Below are positions 36,170 through 48,110 of a DNA stretch of 64,000 bases, one piece after another. The stretch is taken from positions 4,432,001 to 4,496,000 of the forward strand of contig NC_084940.1 of assembly GCF_958298935.1 (NCBI RefSeq), written 5' to 3'. The stretch's first letter is position 1. Each line of letters begins with the position of its first letter. Source of the DNA: Phragmites australis. Lineage: Eukaryota; Streptophyta; Magnoliopsida; Poales; Poaceae. Position numbers and translations under genes: made by a program. The notes under the pieces were generated by a model, which was not told the DNA's origin, ran no database searches, and saw only the letters and a program-made list of their open reading frames with translations.

Positions 36170-36350
36170 CAGAATGCAAAGTTTTTTTCCACCACATAAC
36201 TCAGATGCAAATGACTGCAGAGCTTTTTCACCACATAACTCAGATGCACACAGAATGTAGAGTTTTTTTCCACCACATAACTCAGATACAAATGAATGCA
36301 AAGTTTTTTCACCACATAGCTCAAATGCGCACAGAATGCAGAGTTTTTTT
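36170..36350 (+). repeat. 81-bp minisatellite, about 2.2 units
   Basis: Units start at 36170, 36251 and 36332, each beginning CAGAATG(C/T)A. Each full unit contains two diverged halves around CACCACATAACTCAGAT. A pure G run follows at 36355-36366. Confidence 0.9.
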
Positions 36351-36779
36351 GGGTGGGGGGGGGGGGTAACATGTTGACTCCTGAGAATTCAAAATTTCAT
36401 TCAATTGGTGCCAAGAAATGTGATAAAAAGTTGGTTCTGTTTAGGAGGAAAACACTAATGAATTCACAGCATCTGGTTGGTGCTAAGAGATTTGTGTTTA
36501 GGAGTTAACATTATACAAATCATTTACAACACAACATAATCAATATAAATCCAAAGAGACTAAACTTAATCTCCGAAACAGAACCTGCTTATAAAGCAAA
36601 AGCATAGTTGGTCAAGATCTACTCTTTTTCATCAATCGATGAAAGAGAAATATCAATATGATCAATTTTGACACTCTTTTGTTCCTCTTGCTGTCTCCTT
36701 GAGCTTCACTAGTACTGTGGTGGTAACCAAGGTGTGGCTTGAAATAAATGGAGCTGCTAGAAAATATCCTTGAACTACG

Positions 36780-39320
36780 CAGTGTATGATGGTATTTTAC
36801 TGTGCATATACGCGATCTCCCATATACTTATGCGTATACATAAAAAGCAAAGAAAAAAAAGAAAAAAAAGAAAAAAAAAAGAGGAAGAGGGCGGGCCGGC
36901 CTTTTTGCCTTTCGGCCGGCCCGGCCCCTTTCCTCCTTCCCTTTTTCCCCTTGGCCCAGGCCGGCCCGGCGTCGCCTCCCCTCCTCTCCCTCTTATCCAC
37001 ACACCTGGCCTCCTGTTCCTCTTCCCCACCGAGCGCGCCGCCACCCGAGCCGCCGTTGTCCTGAGCCGCGCCGCCCGCACGCGTTTGCGCCGTCCGCTCC
37101 CCGCGCTGAGCCGCTTCTCCCTGGGCCCGAACGCACCGCGCCACCCTTTCTCTGACCCGAGTCGATCGCACCGCCTGCGCGGGCGGGCGCCGCGCCGCGC
37201 CGCCCGATCCGTCCGCCTCCTCAGCAGCCCGAGCCGTCCTGTGCTTCTTCCTCACCCGAGCGCGCCGCTCCGCGCTGGCGGCCCGAGCCGCCCTAGCTCC
37301 CTGTGTCCACACCGCGCCGCTGCTCTCCTCCTCGGCCATGCCCCTGGGCTCGAGCCCGCCCGAGCTGCGCTGCCCCTAAGCCAAGCCTCACCCTCTGATC
37401 CTCAACGAATTGAGGCGAGTTCGGTTGGACTCTATCTCTATCTCTTCCCCCGATTTCAAATCGGTTTGGGGATTGCTTCGGATGAGCTCGGCCGCCACGA
37501 TTTCTGCGAGTTTGGGCCGGCTACATGCTCTTATCTCCTCCCGTGGGAACCCCGGGCCACCTCTATAAAAGGCAGGGAGGTGGTGCCCGGGAGGGGGGAT
37601 CAATCTTTGGAGTTCGGCGGAAGCCCTGCTGCGCCAAGGTTTTGCCGTCATTGGTGTTCGCCGAACCACCGTGCGAACTCATCGCCAGGGCTCACCGTCG
37701 CCGGATTCGTGTCGCTGTCGCACGGGCCCATCGCTGCCACCGTCGAGTTCGGCATCATCGGCCTTCATCCTGCTCTCCATCAACCATGCCGATTGGCCGG
37801 AGGCCCGTGGCCGATTCCTCCCTCTCTGGTGAGCCTTAACCTCAATCCTCTCTCCGGTCCGTTTGCTTTGTGGTGCGCCGACTGGCCATCGTGCCGTCCT
37901 GATGAGCTTTCAGTTTATGCCGGATCCGTGTGCTTGTGCCATGCGCCGGACCGCGTTGCAGTCGTGCTTGCGCTTGTTCCCGGCCATCGTGCCGTGGTGC
38001 TACCGCCCGTCGCCGGCCGATTGCTGCATCATGCTTAGCCTGACCCCTTGTTTGCCCCTTGGGCAGTAAAGCAAAGTCGGGGAGCCTCGGACAGTGCTGC
38101 CATCGTGCCACTATGATCATGATTTAGATTTGGATGCCGTTGTGCTCGTCCTGAAGCCCGGCCGCTGTGATTCTTTTCTCTGTTTTGGCCGTCGTGCCCC
38201 TCGCCGTGGTGTCCTGCTTATGCCCGGCCGGTTGACTCTCTGTGTGCTCAGCCTTCGTGCTGGTGCCTCACTTGTGCTCGCCGTATGTCTATGATTGTCG
38301 TTGGCCGGTGATGATAAAACTGAGGCCCTCGTCCACTTCATTGATATGATGTTGCCATACCATGCGATAATTGTCGCCACTGATATGTGGTTAATACGGG
38401 CTTGCCCTTGTCCTGATCATTGCCCAATGCTACCGTTGTTGGCTGGCCTGATGGTAGGATGGCTTTACTGATTTTGGGCTTGGCCGATGACCACCAGATG
38501 AGATTACATTTTGTGAATTGATGGTATGGTGGCAATGTTTATGCTCTTAGACGAATCCATGGCATGGTCAATGGGTTGTTGGCCGGCTGCTTGGTGATCA
38601 TATGGTGCAGAAAATTCAGAGTGTGGGTTTCTTTAGGTTGCCCCAGTATTAAGTTATGATATTGCTAGAGACCTAATCCTTTTTTTAAGGATGTCCGGTG
38701 CTATGGCTGATGCCTTTGTGGCTCACATGTTATTACCCAGCCTTTGTGGCGTTCGCCTTTGTGGCACGTTGCCTTCGGTCGACCGATGAGGACAAGTCCG
38801 AAGTCCGAAGAGTGAGTTAGTGAGTCAAGCACAACGTCGGAGCTCCCGATTGTGGCCTCGCTGCTGCTTTCGGTCGAAGCTACGTGTCGTGCCGCGCTCC
38901 TAGCCCACCTCTTCATAAAAACACAATTCTGAGGCCTATGTGACCGATGATGACCCAGGATATATAAAACGGTCCAAAAAGCTCATGCTAGACTGTGATC
39001 CCGTTATTTACTGCTTTTGATTGCTAACGCTTACTTTGCTTGGTCTTTGTTGCGTGTGACTACAGCCTTGCAGACTCGGAGACGACCTCGGTATGACGAC
39101 CGCTAGCGCACTTAATCGGAGGTAGCCCAAAGACAGACGTAATTAACCGGAGAGCTTCACGAAGCCCCGGGAACCAAGACAAAGCAATCGCCAGATCATG
39201 AAGATAGTCAGATAGCGTGTGCGTTGTGGAGTAAAAATGTATATGAGAGAAGCTGTACTTTATAATTTCGACATGAATGAATAAAGTTACATGTTTCGAT
39301 TATTACATTCTCCTGTCTCT
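36780..39320 (+). mobile_element. LTR-like block, GC-rich, no coding domains
   Basis: The block has an AAAAGAAAA tract, then a C/G-rich segment (36890-37780) and a transition to AT-rich DNA. It ends near 39310 with GAATAAAGTTACATGTTTCG, a grass LTR-like 3' end containing an AATAAA signal. A 422-codon frame (36770-38038) spans it but is low-complexity Pro/Arg/Ala/Ser sequence mirrored by other frames. I could not fix the ends or find target copies. Confidence 0.4.
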
Positions 39321-39375
39321 TGTATACTCTGTATACTGGCACGCCCGCAATATTACATACACAGTTTCAAATACA

Positions 39376-42122
39376 AATTCAAATGCGAGAAGTTTCGAAT
39401 CCGCAAAACACGCAGAATGTAATGCTATCAAGAATTTGGCTCTTGCAAATTGAATCAAAGGAGATAAATCTTCTATCACCACAGATCTTCTTCCAAGATA
39501 AATGTAACAGGATAGGCGCACCCAGGCGATACGAATTATCCTTGTCAATCATGTCGAAAGCAACAAGCCCTTTATTTGAGCACGTGTATATGAAACCCTC
39601 TGCAAATATGCATCTCCCACTCAGCAAACCACCATCATACCGCCAAAGATCACCTCAAGGTGGTGCGACAGCAAACCACTCCCCTTTCTTCAAATCAAAT
39701 AGCAAGCACTCAGCTCTGTCAGCATTGGATATCATAAATGAGTCGTCAATGAGGTCTACAAACCTTGAAATCTTGACCTTCAGTGACAAGTCAATCGACC
39801 TCGATGCTATCTTCTGACACCTCCATTGAAAAAAAAAATTGATTAAGGATGTAGACATCAAACAAAGAGTCACATATAGACACAATAAACTGACCAGCTC
39901 GAAAAACTGCCGAAAAAAAGGTTTGCTTTTTTTTAATCTTGTAGAATTTCCTTTCAATATCAACCATGTAGTGATCACAGTCTGGCCGAGATGGGATAAC
40001 CTCAAGCAGAGATCCGTGATGTACAAAAAACCATGCTTTGCAGATCATCTAATCCAACATCTCCTAATCTAACTGTATCTAGACCCAATAAAGCCTCCGA
40101 GGCCTTTTCATCACATTTAATCAACTTGCCTCCTGATGTAGAGATACGATACAAAAGAGAGCGCTGATAAACCTGACAGATAAAATAAAATTCTGATTTG
40201 GTGTCCTTTTGGCAGTCTTCTAGCATTCTTTGTAACACGCTCAGAATTTTCCCTCAAAGACTCCCTGCAGTTAGAATTTAAAAAACTGTAAGTGTTCTGC
40301 ACAAAAATATGTTTTATAATATATACGCATGTATTAGACAATTTCTGGCATAGATACATAGGATATATACTTGTTAAAAAACCGTTATGTCACTTTTCAT
40401 GCATGGTTAAGTGAAAAGGCTATCCGAATCTCACACTTCAAACTTATATGACAACAAGAAACTTGATAAAATTCCATAAAAATGCTGAGGAATTTTTGTG
40501 GTAAGTAACAATCTAGTAATTTTCTGGTCATTACCATATTTTATTATTTTTCTTACTCCAGTATCCCCCATATCTATCATAGTTGTGATGAAGGGTCCAA
40601 TCCACACTCTTCTAAAGTATCTGTAGTATTTTATAATGATATAAAAAAAGTGTTTGAACTATTCATGGGCCGGATTAGTTATACAAACTAGAGTAGTAGA
40701 GGGCTCAAATCAACAAATGAACCTGAGGGGCTTGATCAAATAAAAGAAGACTATAGAAGGACTAACAAATAACCTTATAATAGAACTGCTTGATAAAACA
40801 GAACCAAATAGTGTAATTTATAGCAAATAATTAGTAAGAGAAATTTGGCCAGTAAAACGAAATTAAACCTGCAGCAAGTAAGCATATCTGGGAACTTTTC
40901 AACTTGGGGTCGTAGATCTCTCTTCTCATTGCATGCTTTGAGGGATCAAGCCTGGCTCTAAGATCAGGATATTCCCTATCACATCAGTAAGGATATTTTT
41001 TTGTTAAACAACAGTAGATCGATCTCTTGATAGTTTAGAACTTAGGATATAACAGAAGAGAACACCTTCAGATTGTTTCGATGCTGCAATGCAACAGTGT
41101 CCACTGAAGTCTATGCAACTAAGGTTGGGTAACGTTCCAAAAATTGGATGGATGTACAAACTGACAAAGCACTGAATTAAGGAACAAGAAACTGATCTGC
41201 GAGCAAAACAAAATGAGATCACTTACTGCAAGAAACCGAAGGTGTCGTAAGAGCATCCATCTCCTGCTGCTTCTTTCCTGAGCATGTTTATGCTGCGGCA
41301 GGTGGAATGAAGGACCTCAACACCCTTGGGGACGAAGCAGCCAGTTTTATCAGTGATGCCTCTGACGCTGAGCGTGGTGATCAGGACATGCCACGTGGCA
41401 CACCCGCACGGCAGCACCATATTTATCCAAACGGTGCACAGTATGCGGCCACCTAGGTGCACGACGAAGCCATACCCTTCCTTGTGGTAGGGGCAAATAG
41501 TGTCAGATCTCTATGGGAGCAGTGAGCACTTCGCCCTCCGTCGGAGGGTACTTGTATTAAACAGTTTGGTCTCTCGGATGAAGTAGATAGTGTCATCGCC
41601 TTCGACATGCACAGCTTTGCCAACGATAGGAACATACTCGCTTTTGCCATAAGTGGTGATAGGCGTCAAGCTGCCAGCAGCACAGTCGAAGAGGAAGAAG
41701 TTGGAGTTGATGAATGATAGTAGGATGAATCTGCTGAAAACGGCGTAGCCCTGGAGTAAGGTACCGCAATAGCAGGATTCGAGTGAACGCTGGTGCGGGA
41801 AGTCGACACTGTTGATCTCAGCCCAGCTGCCGCCTTCGTCAATTAGCTGGTAAACGATGAGGCGCCATGTCACCCTTTCGGAGCACATCTCCACCAATAC
41901 GACCGGCACCCAGAGCTGGCCGCTCACTGAGATAGCTTGGTATGATCCGCAATAGAACGTGAGGGGTGGCATACGAGACAAGCTCTTGTCCTCAGTGCCC
42001 AGAAGAAAGACTTTGGGATGCAAGACCTTGTCGGCGGCTTGTTCGCCGCTAGTGCTCCTCGGGAAGAGTGTACGCCAGCGCGCACAAATTAGACTCTTCT
42101 TGGGAAATTTCGACAGAGTTTC
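39376..42122 (-). pseudogene. Unrecognised multi-exon gene, broken (possible F-box/beta-propeller type)
   Basis: Minus-strand exons can be traced: 41227-42122, 40869-40975 and a last part at about 39376-40264, with good GT-AG signals (acceptor TTTGTCCAG at 42123, donor GTAAGT at 41226). The protein reads smoothly across them: WINMVLPCGCATWHVLITT, then DTFGFLQ joined to EYPDLRARLDP, and later WRYDGGLLSGRCIFAEGFIY. It resembles large grass families with an N-terminal F-box and a kelch-like C-terminal region, but I do not recognise it firmly. Breaks: in-frame TAG at 41511-41513, in-frame TGA at about 39655, frameshifts at A-runs near 40021-40026 and 39828-39837, and another near 40250. No first exon is found upstream. 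Two of the frameshifts are in homopolymers and could be assembly errors, but the two nonsense codons argue for real decay. Confidence 0.6.
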
Positions 42123-42204
42123 CTGGACAAACAAAAAATACACAATTTTCACATGCATAATATTCATGAGCAGGAAGTAAGCATCACTGTTTAAACCCGA
42201 CATG

Positions 42205-42294
42205 GGCCTGGCTAGGCATGGCCTGGTTAAGGCACGACCCGTCAGCCCATGGCACGACCCGTGAGCGATCGTTCTAGGCCAGCCTCAGCACAAT
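42205..42294 (+). repeat. 90-bp direct repeat, copy A
   Basis: GGCCTGGCTAGGCATGGCC...CAGCACAAT recurs at 42800-42889 with a few changes. It is rich in GGCACGACCCG words. Confidence 0.85.
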
Positions 42295-42549
42295 CGTCTA
42301 AAATGAGCAAACCTGAATACATTCTTAGCGTTTATCGATTAGTCGAGCAAGTGGGGCCAACACTTACTCACAAGAACATGAATATAAGATCCAAACTACA
42401 CATCCACGAATTAGAATAACCCATGTAACATGAATGATATGAAAGGAACAACCTGAATCTTGAATCAAACAAACACATGAAGATATGAATATTGAAATAG
42501 CATAATTTAATAAGTCGAGAAAACAACCAGCAAGCAAACCATGTCATCA
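42295..42549 (+). repeat. 255-bp direct repeat, copy A
   Basis: It begins CGTCTAAAATGAGCAAACC and ends CAAACCATGTCATCA. A copy of exactly the same length lies at 43415-43669, about 1.12 kb away, with roughly two dozen substitutions and no indel that I noticed. Confidence 0.9.
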
Positions 42550-42799
42550 GTCACAAGTTCATCATGCACTTGCCTTAACCGCGACAAGAATCTAACGTCA
42601 CACCCTTTATACTAGAACTTCTCAAACCTATAGATTAACAATACAGTCAAACCTGTGGATTAACACTACAGTGAAAAAGCAGTTCTTTTGGATCACTGCT
42701 TAAATTAGGACCCAATATAACTCATAGACCTGATACATCGATCAACTCAAACATAACAACAGACATGTCCAACTGGGCCTGACGAGCCGACCCGCCACA

Positions 42800-42889
42800 G
42801 GCCCGGCTACGCATGGCCTGGTTAAGGCACGACCCGTCAGCCCACGGCACAGCCCGTGAGCGATCGTTCTAGGCCAGCCTCAGCACAGT
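42800..42889 (+). repeat. 90-bp direct repeat, copy B
   Basis: This is the second copy of 42205-42294. The stretch after it (42890-43130) continues with similar GGTCGTGCC and CATGCC words. Confidence 0.85.
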
Positions 42890-43414
42890 TGCGGTACGGC
42901 AGGCCAGCACGGCCTGCCGGGCAGCAAGGCGCGCCGACAACGCGAGGGCGGAGTGGTGGTGTGGGGCGACGTGACGGGTAGTGGGACAGGGCAGCCAGGT
43001 CGGGTCGTGCCGAGGTGTCCGCCCATATACAACATGACTAGGCGTGTCATGCCAGCCCGCTTAGGAAACGACCGGTGTCATGCCTGCGTCATGCCTACAG
43101 TAGTGGGCCTCGTGCCAGCCCAGTTAGCCAGCTCTACCTAAGAGGTTAAACTAACCAAACTAGCATTTACAGTTCTAATGCATTACTGTAAAGACTAGGT
43201 GGTAGTAAAGCTAGGATGAGACGTGTTGCTACTCCCTCCCATGCATGTTGCGATCACTGGGTACCTAAAAATCAAATAAAACTCAAGAGTGAGTAAAAAC
43301 ACTGAGCAAGTACAACATAGAATCTGAAAGAACATACGCATCATCAAAGTCAATGAAGAACCAGAAATAACAAAAAATTTCATTTTCTTGAAAACATCAA
43401 TGAAACAGTATTTC

Positions 43415-43669
43415 CGTCTAAAATAGGCAAACCTGAATACATCCTTAACGTTTATCGATTAGTCAAGCAAGTAGAACCAACACTTACTCACAGGAATATG
43501 AATATAAAATCCAAACTACATATCCACGAATTAGAATAACCCATGTAACATAAATGATATGAAAGGAACCACCTAAATCTTGAATCAAACAAACACATAA
43601 AGATATGAATATTGAAATAATATAATTTAACAAGTCGAGAAAATAATCAGCAAGCAAACCATGTCATCA
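43415..43669 (+). repeat. 255-bp direct repeat, copy B
   Basis: This is the second copy of 42295-42549. Unlike copy A it is not preceded by the 90-bp GC-rich repeat. Confidence 0.9.
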
Positions 43670-43939
43670 TGCTAACCACACAAGTACGTAGTAGCTTGGA
43701 ATTCCCGCTGGCAAAGGGAGATCACGTTGTTTCTGACTTGTTGCTTCACATCGCCTTCGTCGCGGTTTTCACTTCGGAAGGCAAATTTTCACATATATTA
43801 GTTTCGTTTATTTGTATCTAAATTCGTACTAGATAGATAAAAAAATCATAATATATATAAAATAATTAACAGATAGATAAATGTTAGACAAAGATATATA
43901 CAGCTGATATAATAAATATGTGAGCAATACATTATGGAG

Positions 43940-44610
43940 TTATATTTCCCTTCCCACTTCCCACCTTGTCCAAGTCCGCTACTCCGCTCTCCAAGTTCGA
44001 CAGGAACCGGGCAGACGCTGCTCGCGACGAGTCGCCATCCTTCGAAGCCCTGGCCACGCCTTCCTTTGTGTGTCGCCATCCGCTCCCGGAGTTCCTCAAC
44101 TTGCGCGGACTCCATCACCAGCTTTATTTTCGCCTCCACCCCGTCGACCCTCACCCCTCGCCTCACGAGTCCTTTCCACAGGACCATGTCCATGGCGACC
44201 GGCACCTCCTCCACCGTGAGCACCTTGTTCGTCTTCTGCTCCGTGTACAGCGGCCAGCAAAGCATCGGCACGCCCGCCGTGATCGCGTCCAGCACGAACT
44301 TCGACCCGCAGTGCGTCACGAACGCGTCGGTCGCCCTGTGGTGGAGGCGTGGAGCACGTCCACCGGACATCTCCAAGCTGGTGCGTGCCTTCGCTTCCGA
44401 AGCAGAGGAACACGACGCTGTCGTCGGGTTGCCCATCGAGCCATGCGAAGCACTCATGTCGTGCCTCTCACATGTACTATGTTTTCTCGCACCGTCCTTT
44501 TGAACCAATAGGTCAACGCAGAACACAGGAGGCAGAGCCTTGCCGGGGACGCAGAGCGGGTCACTGAGAGCTCGAGCCGCCTGTCTCTCCAACGACTGGA
44601 ATGTGTCGAC
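43940..44610 (-). pseudogene. UDP-glycosyltransferase (family 1, UGT88-like) relic
   Basis: The minus strand encodes the second half of a plant UGT. From the N-side: VDTFQSLERQAARALSDPLC and PPVFCVDLLVQKDGA, then a scrambled stretch. The PSPG donor-binding box remains in part (THCGSKFVLDAITAGVPMLCWPLYTEQKTN, split here only by description). Normal UGTs have HCGWNS; here WN is missing. The end includes VEEVPVAMDM and VEELRERM. A short deletion and frameshift lie between about 44400 and 44500, where FLCFGSEG is found in a different frame. The N-terminal acceptor-binding half is absent: a TIR element adjoins at 44611. UGTs glycosylate small molecules such as flavonoids in the cytosol; this copy cannot. 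Confidence 0.82.
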
Positions 44611-45200
44611 TAGGGGTCCGTTTGGTTCAAGGGATGAGGTGGGATGGGATGGGGCGATCCCTGTTTTTGTGTTGTTTGGTTCAGGGGCAGCAGGGATGGT
44701 ATGATCCCTCCTGAGGAATATTCTCTCAATATGGTGGATGAAGATATCCCTCAAAATATATGAGATGAAGCTATCCACCTTTGCTAATCATGCACATTAG
44801 TAAAATGATTAATGATATTAGTATACTTGTATTACTTATTAGTACATATTACTACAAAATTAGAATTTGTAAGGGTTAATGTACTAATTATTGCTAATTA
44901 ATGAGCTAATTAGAGTATGATTATGATTAATTAGTATATTTTATTGTTAATTAGTAATGATTAGTAACGTTAATACATGTTGGTGCATGTTGATTAGTGT
45001 ATTATTAATAATTATTATTTAAAATTAAAAAAATATAATTAGTTGATGATTCTCATCCTCATCCGTCCTCGTCCCTCCAACCAAACAAAAAAGAGATTCA
45101 TCCCATCCAACCAACCAAACAAAAAACAGGATCATCCCATCCCTAAAAACAGGGACGGCCCTATCCCATCTCACTTTGTCTCCCAACCAAACGGACCCTA
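44611..45200. mobile_element. TIR element of about 590 bp adjoining the UGT relic
   Basis: The left end TAGGGGTCCGTTTGGTT mirrors the right end AACCAAACGGACCCTA. Inside, GGGATGGGAT and ATCCCATCC words continue the mirror symmetry for over 100 bp, with an AT-rich middle. Target copies are probably TA or CTA, so it may be PIF/Harbinger-like. There is no transposase. It is non-autonomous. Confidence 0.8.
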
Positions 45201-45256
45201 GGATGATGGCGTCGGTATCCGGGACTCTACCCCACCTGGCCACCTACACAACGCGG

Positions 45257-45495
45257 CCTTGTAAAGGTCACTCTTCGGATGCTCGCGCATCTCGGCACGC
45301 CCGCCTTGGCACCATGCCTTGTAATCTCCCACTACTCTTTAGATAAACATTCCATTTCTGAAACTTAGCAGACAGACCTTGTAAAGGTCACTCTTCGGAT
45401 GCTCGCGCATCTCGGCACGCCCGCCTTGGCACCATGCCTGTAATCTCCCACTACTCTTTAGATAAACATTCCATTTCTGAAACTTATCAGACAGA
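45257..45495 (+). repeat. Tandem duplication of a 120-bp unit
   Basis: Copy 1 is 45257-45376 and copy 2 is 45377-45495. They begin CCTTGTAAAGGTCACTCTTC and differ by about one deleted T and one or two substitutions, so the duplication is young. Confidence 0.95.
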
Positions 45496-45911
45496 CAGCG
45501 CTAAATGATCCTAGGATTAACTCGAAACACTACTCCTAGATAAACTCATTCCATTTCTGAAATTTGGCCGACAGCGGAGGTTCGTTTTCGACCTCAAGCC
45601 ATCTCCCTCTCCTCTCCTCCTCGCACCGCTCCTAGTGCCGACATTGCGTGCCAGTGCTGCCCTTGGATGGGAGGAAACCCTATAGGTTCCTAAACGCTGT
45701 CACCACAATTGTGTCGCCATCTCCGTGCGCAGTGGTGCGCTGCCGCTTCTTCCTCGTAGGGACGTCACACCTCCCCGGCCAACACGCCCGACAAGATGAA
45801 GAGAAGCAATTGAGATCAAGGGTGGAACAATTGGTTCTTCACTCAGAAAATTTTTTACTTCTCGATTGCAATAATATTGTTTTTCAATGGAAACAATTGT
45901 GTCTATGAATT

Positions 45912-46015
45912 TTGCATAGCTCATTTGGTTAGAGTTTCGTGGTGAAACTTGCTCATCTGGGTTCGGGTCACAGACTCAGCACCTATGCCAACTTTTATAA
46001 AATAAAATGGCTATT
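45912..46015 (+). mobile_element. tRNA-derived SINE
   Basis: An A-box-like TAGCTCATTTGG (45917-45928) and a B-box-like GGTTCGGGTCA (45960-45970) are spaced 31 bp apart, with an A-rich tail (AAAATAAAA) near 46000. No intact tRNA cloverleaf follows. Confidence 0.5.
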
Positions 46016-46069
46016 ACCAAGGGTGGATTCAGGTTCAAGGCTGGAGGGGTGCTGAGTCTCTTTTTATTG

Positions 46070-46810
46070 GGCTTTTTTTATGTTTTGCAGGTCAAATAAC
46101 ATATAAAAATAGCTGAATTTCTCCTGAGCTTTCCTTAGATTTTCTGGATTGACCCGTGCTGCAGCCCCAATATGAGCTTTTGATCTGTCCCTGCTATTAC
46201 CTTACGGCTCTATTTGTTACAACTAAAACTTATGAGATTTTACTGAAAAATTATTTTTTTTAAAAGCTGCTTATATCTCCTGAGAAAAACTGTTAGCTTA
46301 TAACTTCAATTTTTAAATTTTTAGTACGTAATTTCTTTAAAAAAAGACCCTCTCAGCCGGCTTATTAGCTTTTAATTTATTTCATCATAAACCAATTTAT
46401 CAACTTTTCAAAAACTAATCTAAACTCAACCTGTTTAGCATAGCTTATAACTTACGAGAAATAAAAACTACTAATAAACTGTAGGCATACGTTTAACCGA
46501 TCGAACATAGCTGGGCTGGGCTGCCGCCGGCTGGTCTCGTGTTTTCCCATGATCCCATCTATATAGCTCCGTTCAAGCATGTGGCCTATTGGGATTCAAT
46601 GATTGAAGCCGGAGTTAAAACTCTCAGTAAAAAGCAAAAGAACTTTCATCCAAAACTGCAATCCTTGTAGCTAATCCATGACTGATGACAAATACCAAGT
46701 CTTGTACCTTCTGAAAGGCAGCATCTCAACTTTAGAAATTGAGTTCACTTTTTTTTTTTTGGGGTGAAGAAAATTCAGTTCACACCTGTTGATGGTTCTG
46801 CGACATTTAG
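46070..46810. other. No gene recognised
   Basis: AT-rich DNA with repeated AGCTTATAAC-like words near 46260-46470, probably a decayed MITE. No ends could be defined. Confidence 0.4.
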
Positions 46811-46828
46811 GAAGAAACTAGAAGTTCC

Positions 46829-46845
46829 GCGCGGTATTACCGCGC
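46829..46845 (-). other. Helitron 3' hairpin
   Basis: GCGCGGT-ATT-ACCGCGC forms a perfect 7-bp stem with a 3-base loop. On the minus strand it lies 11 bases from the element end, followed by GGAACTTCTAG. Confidence 0.75.
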
Positions 46846-47264
46846 CCGATGGCCCTTGGCCATGCCGGGTGCCCTGTAGTTACTGTTTTTCATTGATATT
46901 AGTCGGGCCACTAAGATCTCAAGTCCACGCGTTGGGTCTTCCTTCAATATATGAAAGAAGAAAAAATATTTCAGAACGGGTTTGCAAGCTATGCGGCTCT
47001 GAGGTTGAGACAGCATGGGAAGTGGCATGGTAGAATTAAAGTATACAGTGATCGAACACGGATAACTGAAGAGTATAGACATATTCATACATTTCAAACG
47101 TGTTCAATTAACTTACATGATATGTCAGAGAAAACATGGTAGATATTACCTTGCAAAGAGTAAGGCTCAACTGACTACAGTCAACTTACCTGGTGTGTTA
47201 CTGCATCTGCAGTATCTATAGCGATGAAAGAGCGGTAATATATGCATGACTGGTATCTATCTAT

Positions 47265-48110
47265 CTACTGTGGAGAATTTGTAAAAATATGCAGAGACAT
47301 GCTAGAGATACCTTTTGATGTTACACGTGAAACAGCAACATATAGACCATGTGTAAAAACCGGTTTTTTAAGGTATACACCTACATGGGATAATGTTTGA
47401 CCTTGACTTTTGTTTAATATAAATGGACATCTAGATCCTCTTGTTGTTAAATTGATTCTTGGGATGTATGCTTTGTCATCAACATTTGAACCAGTTATTA
47501 TAACTGCCTTTATGACATTATCTCCAAGATTAGTGATTATTTGCCTTGTACCATTACATAGTCCTATACTTTGATTTATATTTCATAGAAGCATAATTGG
47601 TGTCACATTTAATGTATTTAGATATTAAATTGGATATAGTATATCTATATCATTACAAATATCAAATGACTTTGATATGTAGTCTGCACTAAAATATTCT
47701 ATCTCTTCATCTAGTATAAGTGATAACATGTAAGAATTAATTTCATCCACAATTTCATTTGTAGGACTTACTGAGGATAAACTAAGGATATAATGCATTG
47801 ACTATTGCTAGGATTTTTGGACCGTCAGTAAATATTAATAAATCATGTGGTATCTTGATCCAAGTTGCTTTTGTATCTATCTCATGTCATATTGCTGGTA
47901 ATATTTCATCTCCAAAATGTAATATCTATTTACTAAAGTCTTGTAATTCTTGATATTCAATAGCATTATTTGTCTTACTCTTCAATTTGTCGTAATCGCT
48001 TCATCCCATATTATGAGTGATGTTTCTAGAAGTGTGCTTCTGTTGCTTAAATTTGCAAGTGTGCTTCTGTTACTTAAGACTCTAGGACAAAATATTAGCA
48101 ATTTCCTCTC
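47265..48110 (-). pseudogene. Helitron PIF1-like helicase C-terminal relic
   Basis: Minus-strand pieces in order: a Walker B region LLETSLIIWDEA (about 48020-48060), VDEINSYMLSLI, IGLCNGTRQIITNLGDNVI, ITGSNVDDKAYIPRI, the helicase motif INKSQGQT in the form LNKSQGQTLSHVGVYL, and VFTHGLYVAVSRVTSKG. These are the hallmarks of the SF1 helicase of plant Helitrons, which unwinds DNA in rolling-circle transposition. Internal stops and a small deletion (the Gln in HGQLYVA is gone) show it is inactive. The Walker A region and Rep nuclease are not found. Confidence 0.85.

Noticed and set aside
36770..38038. A 422-codon open frame on the plus strand
   Set aside because: It is low-complexity Pro/Arg/Ala/Ser sequence in a GC-rich LTR-like island, with long frames on both strands and no domain.
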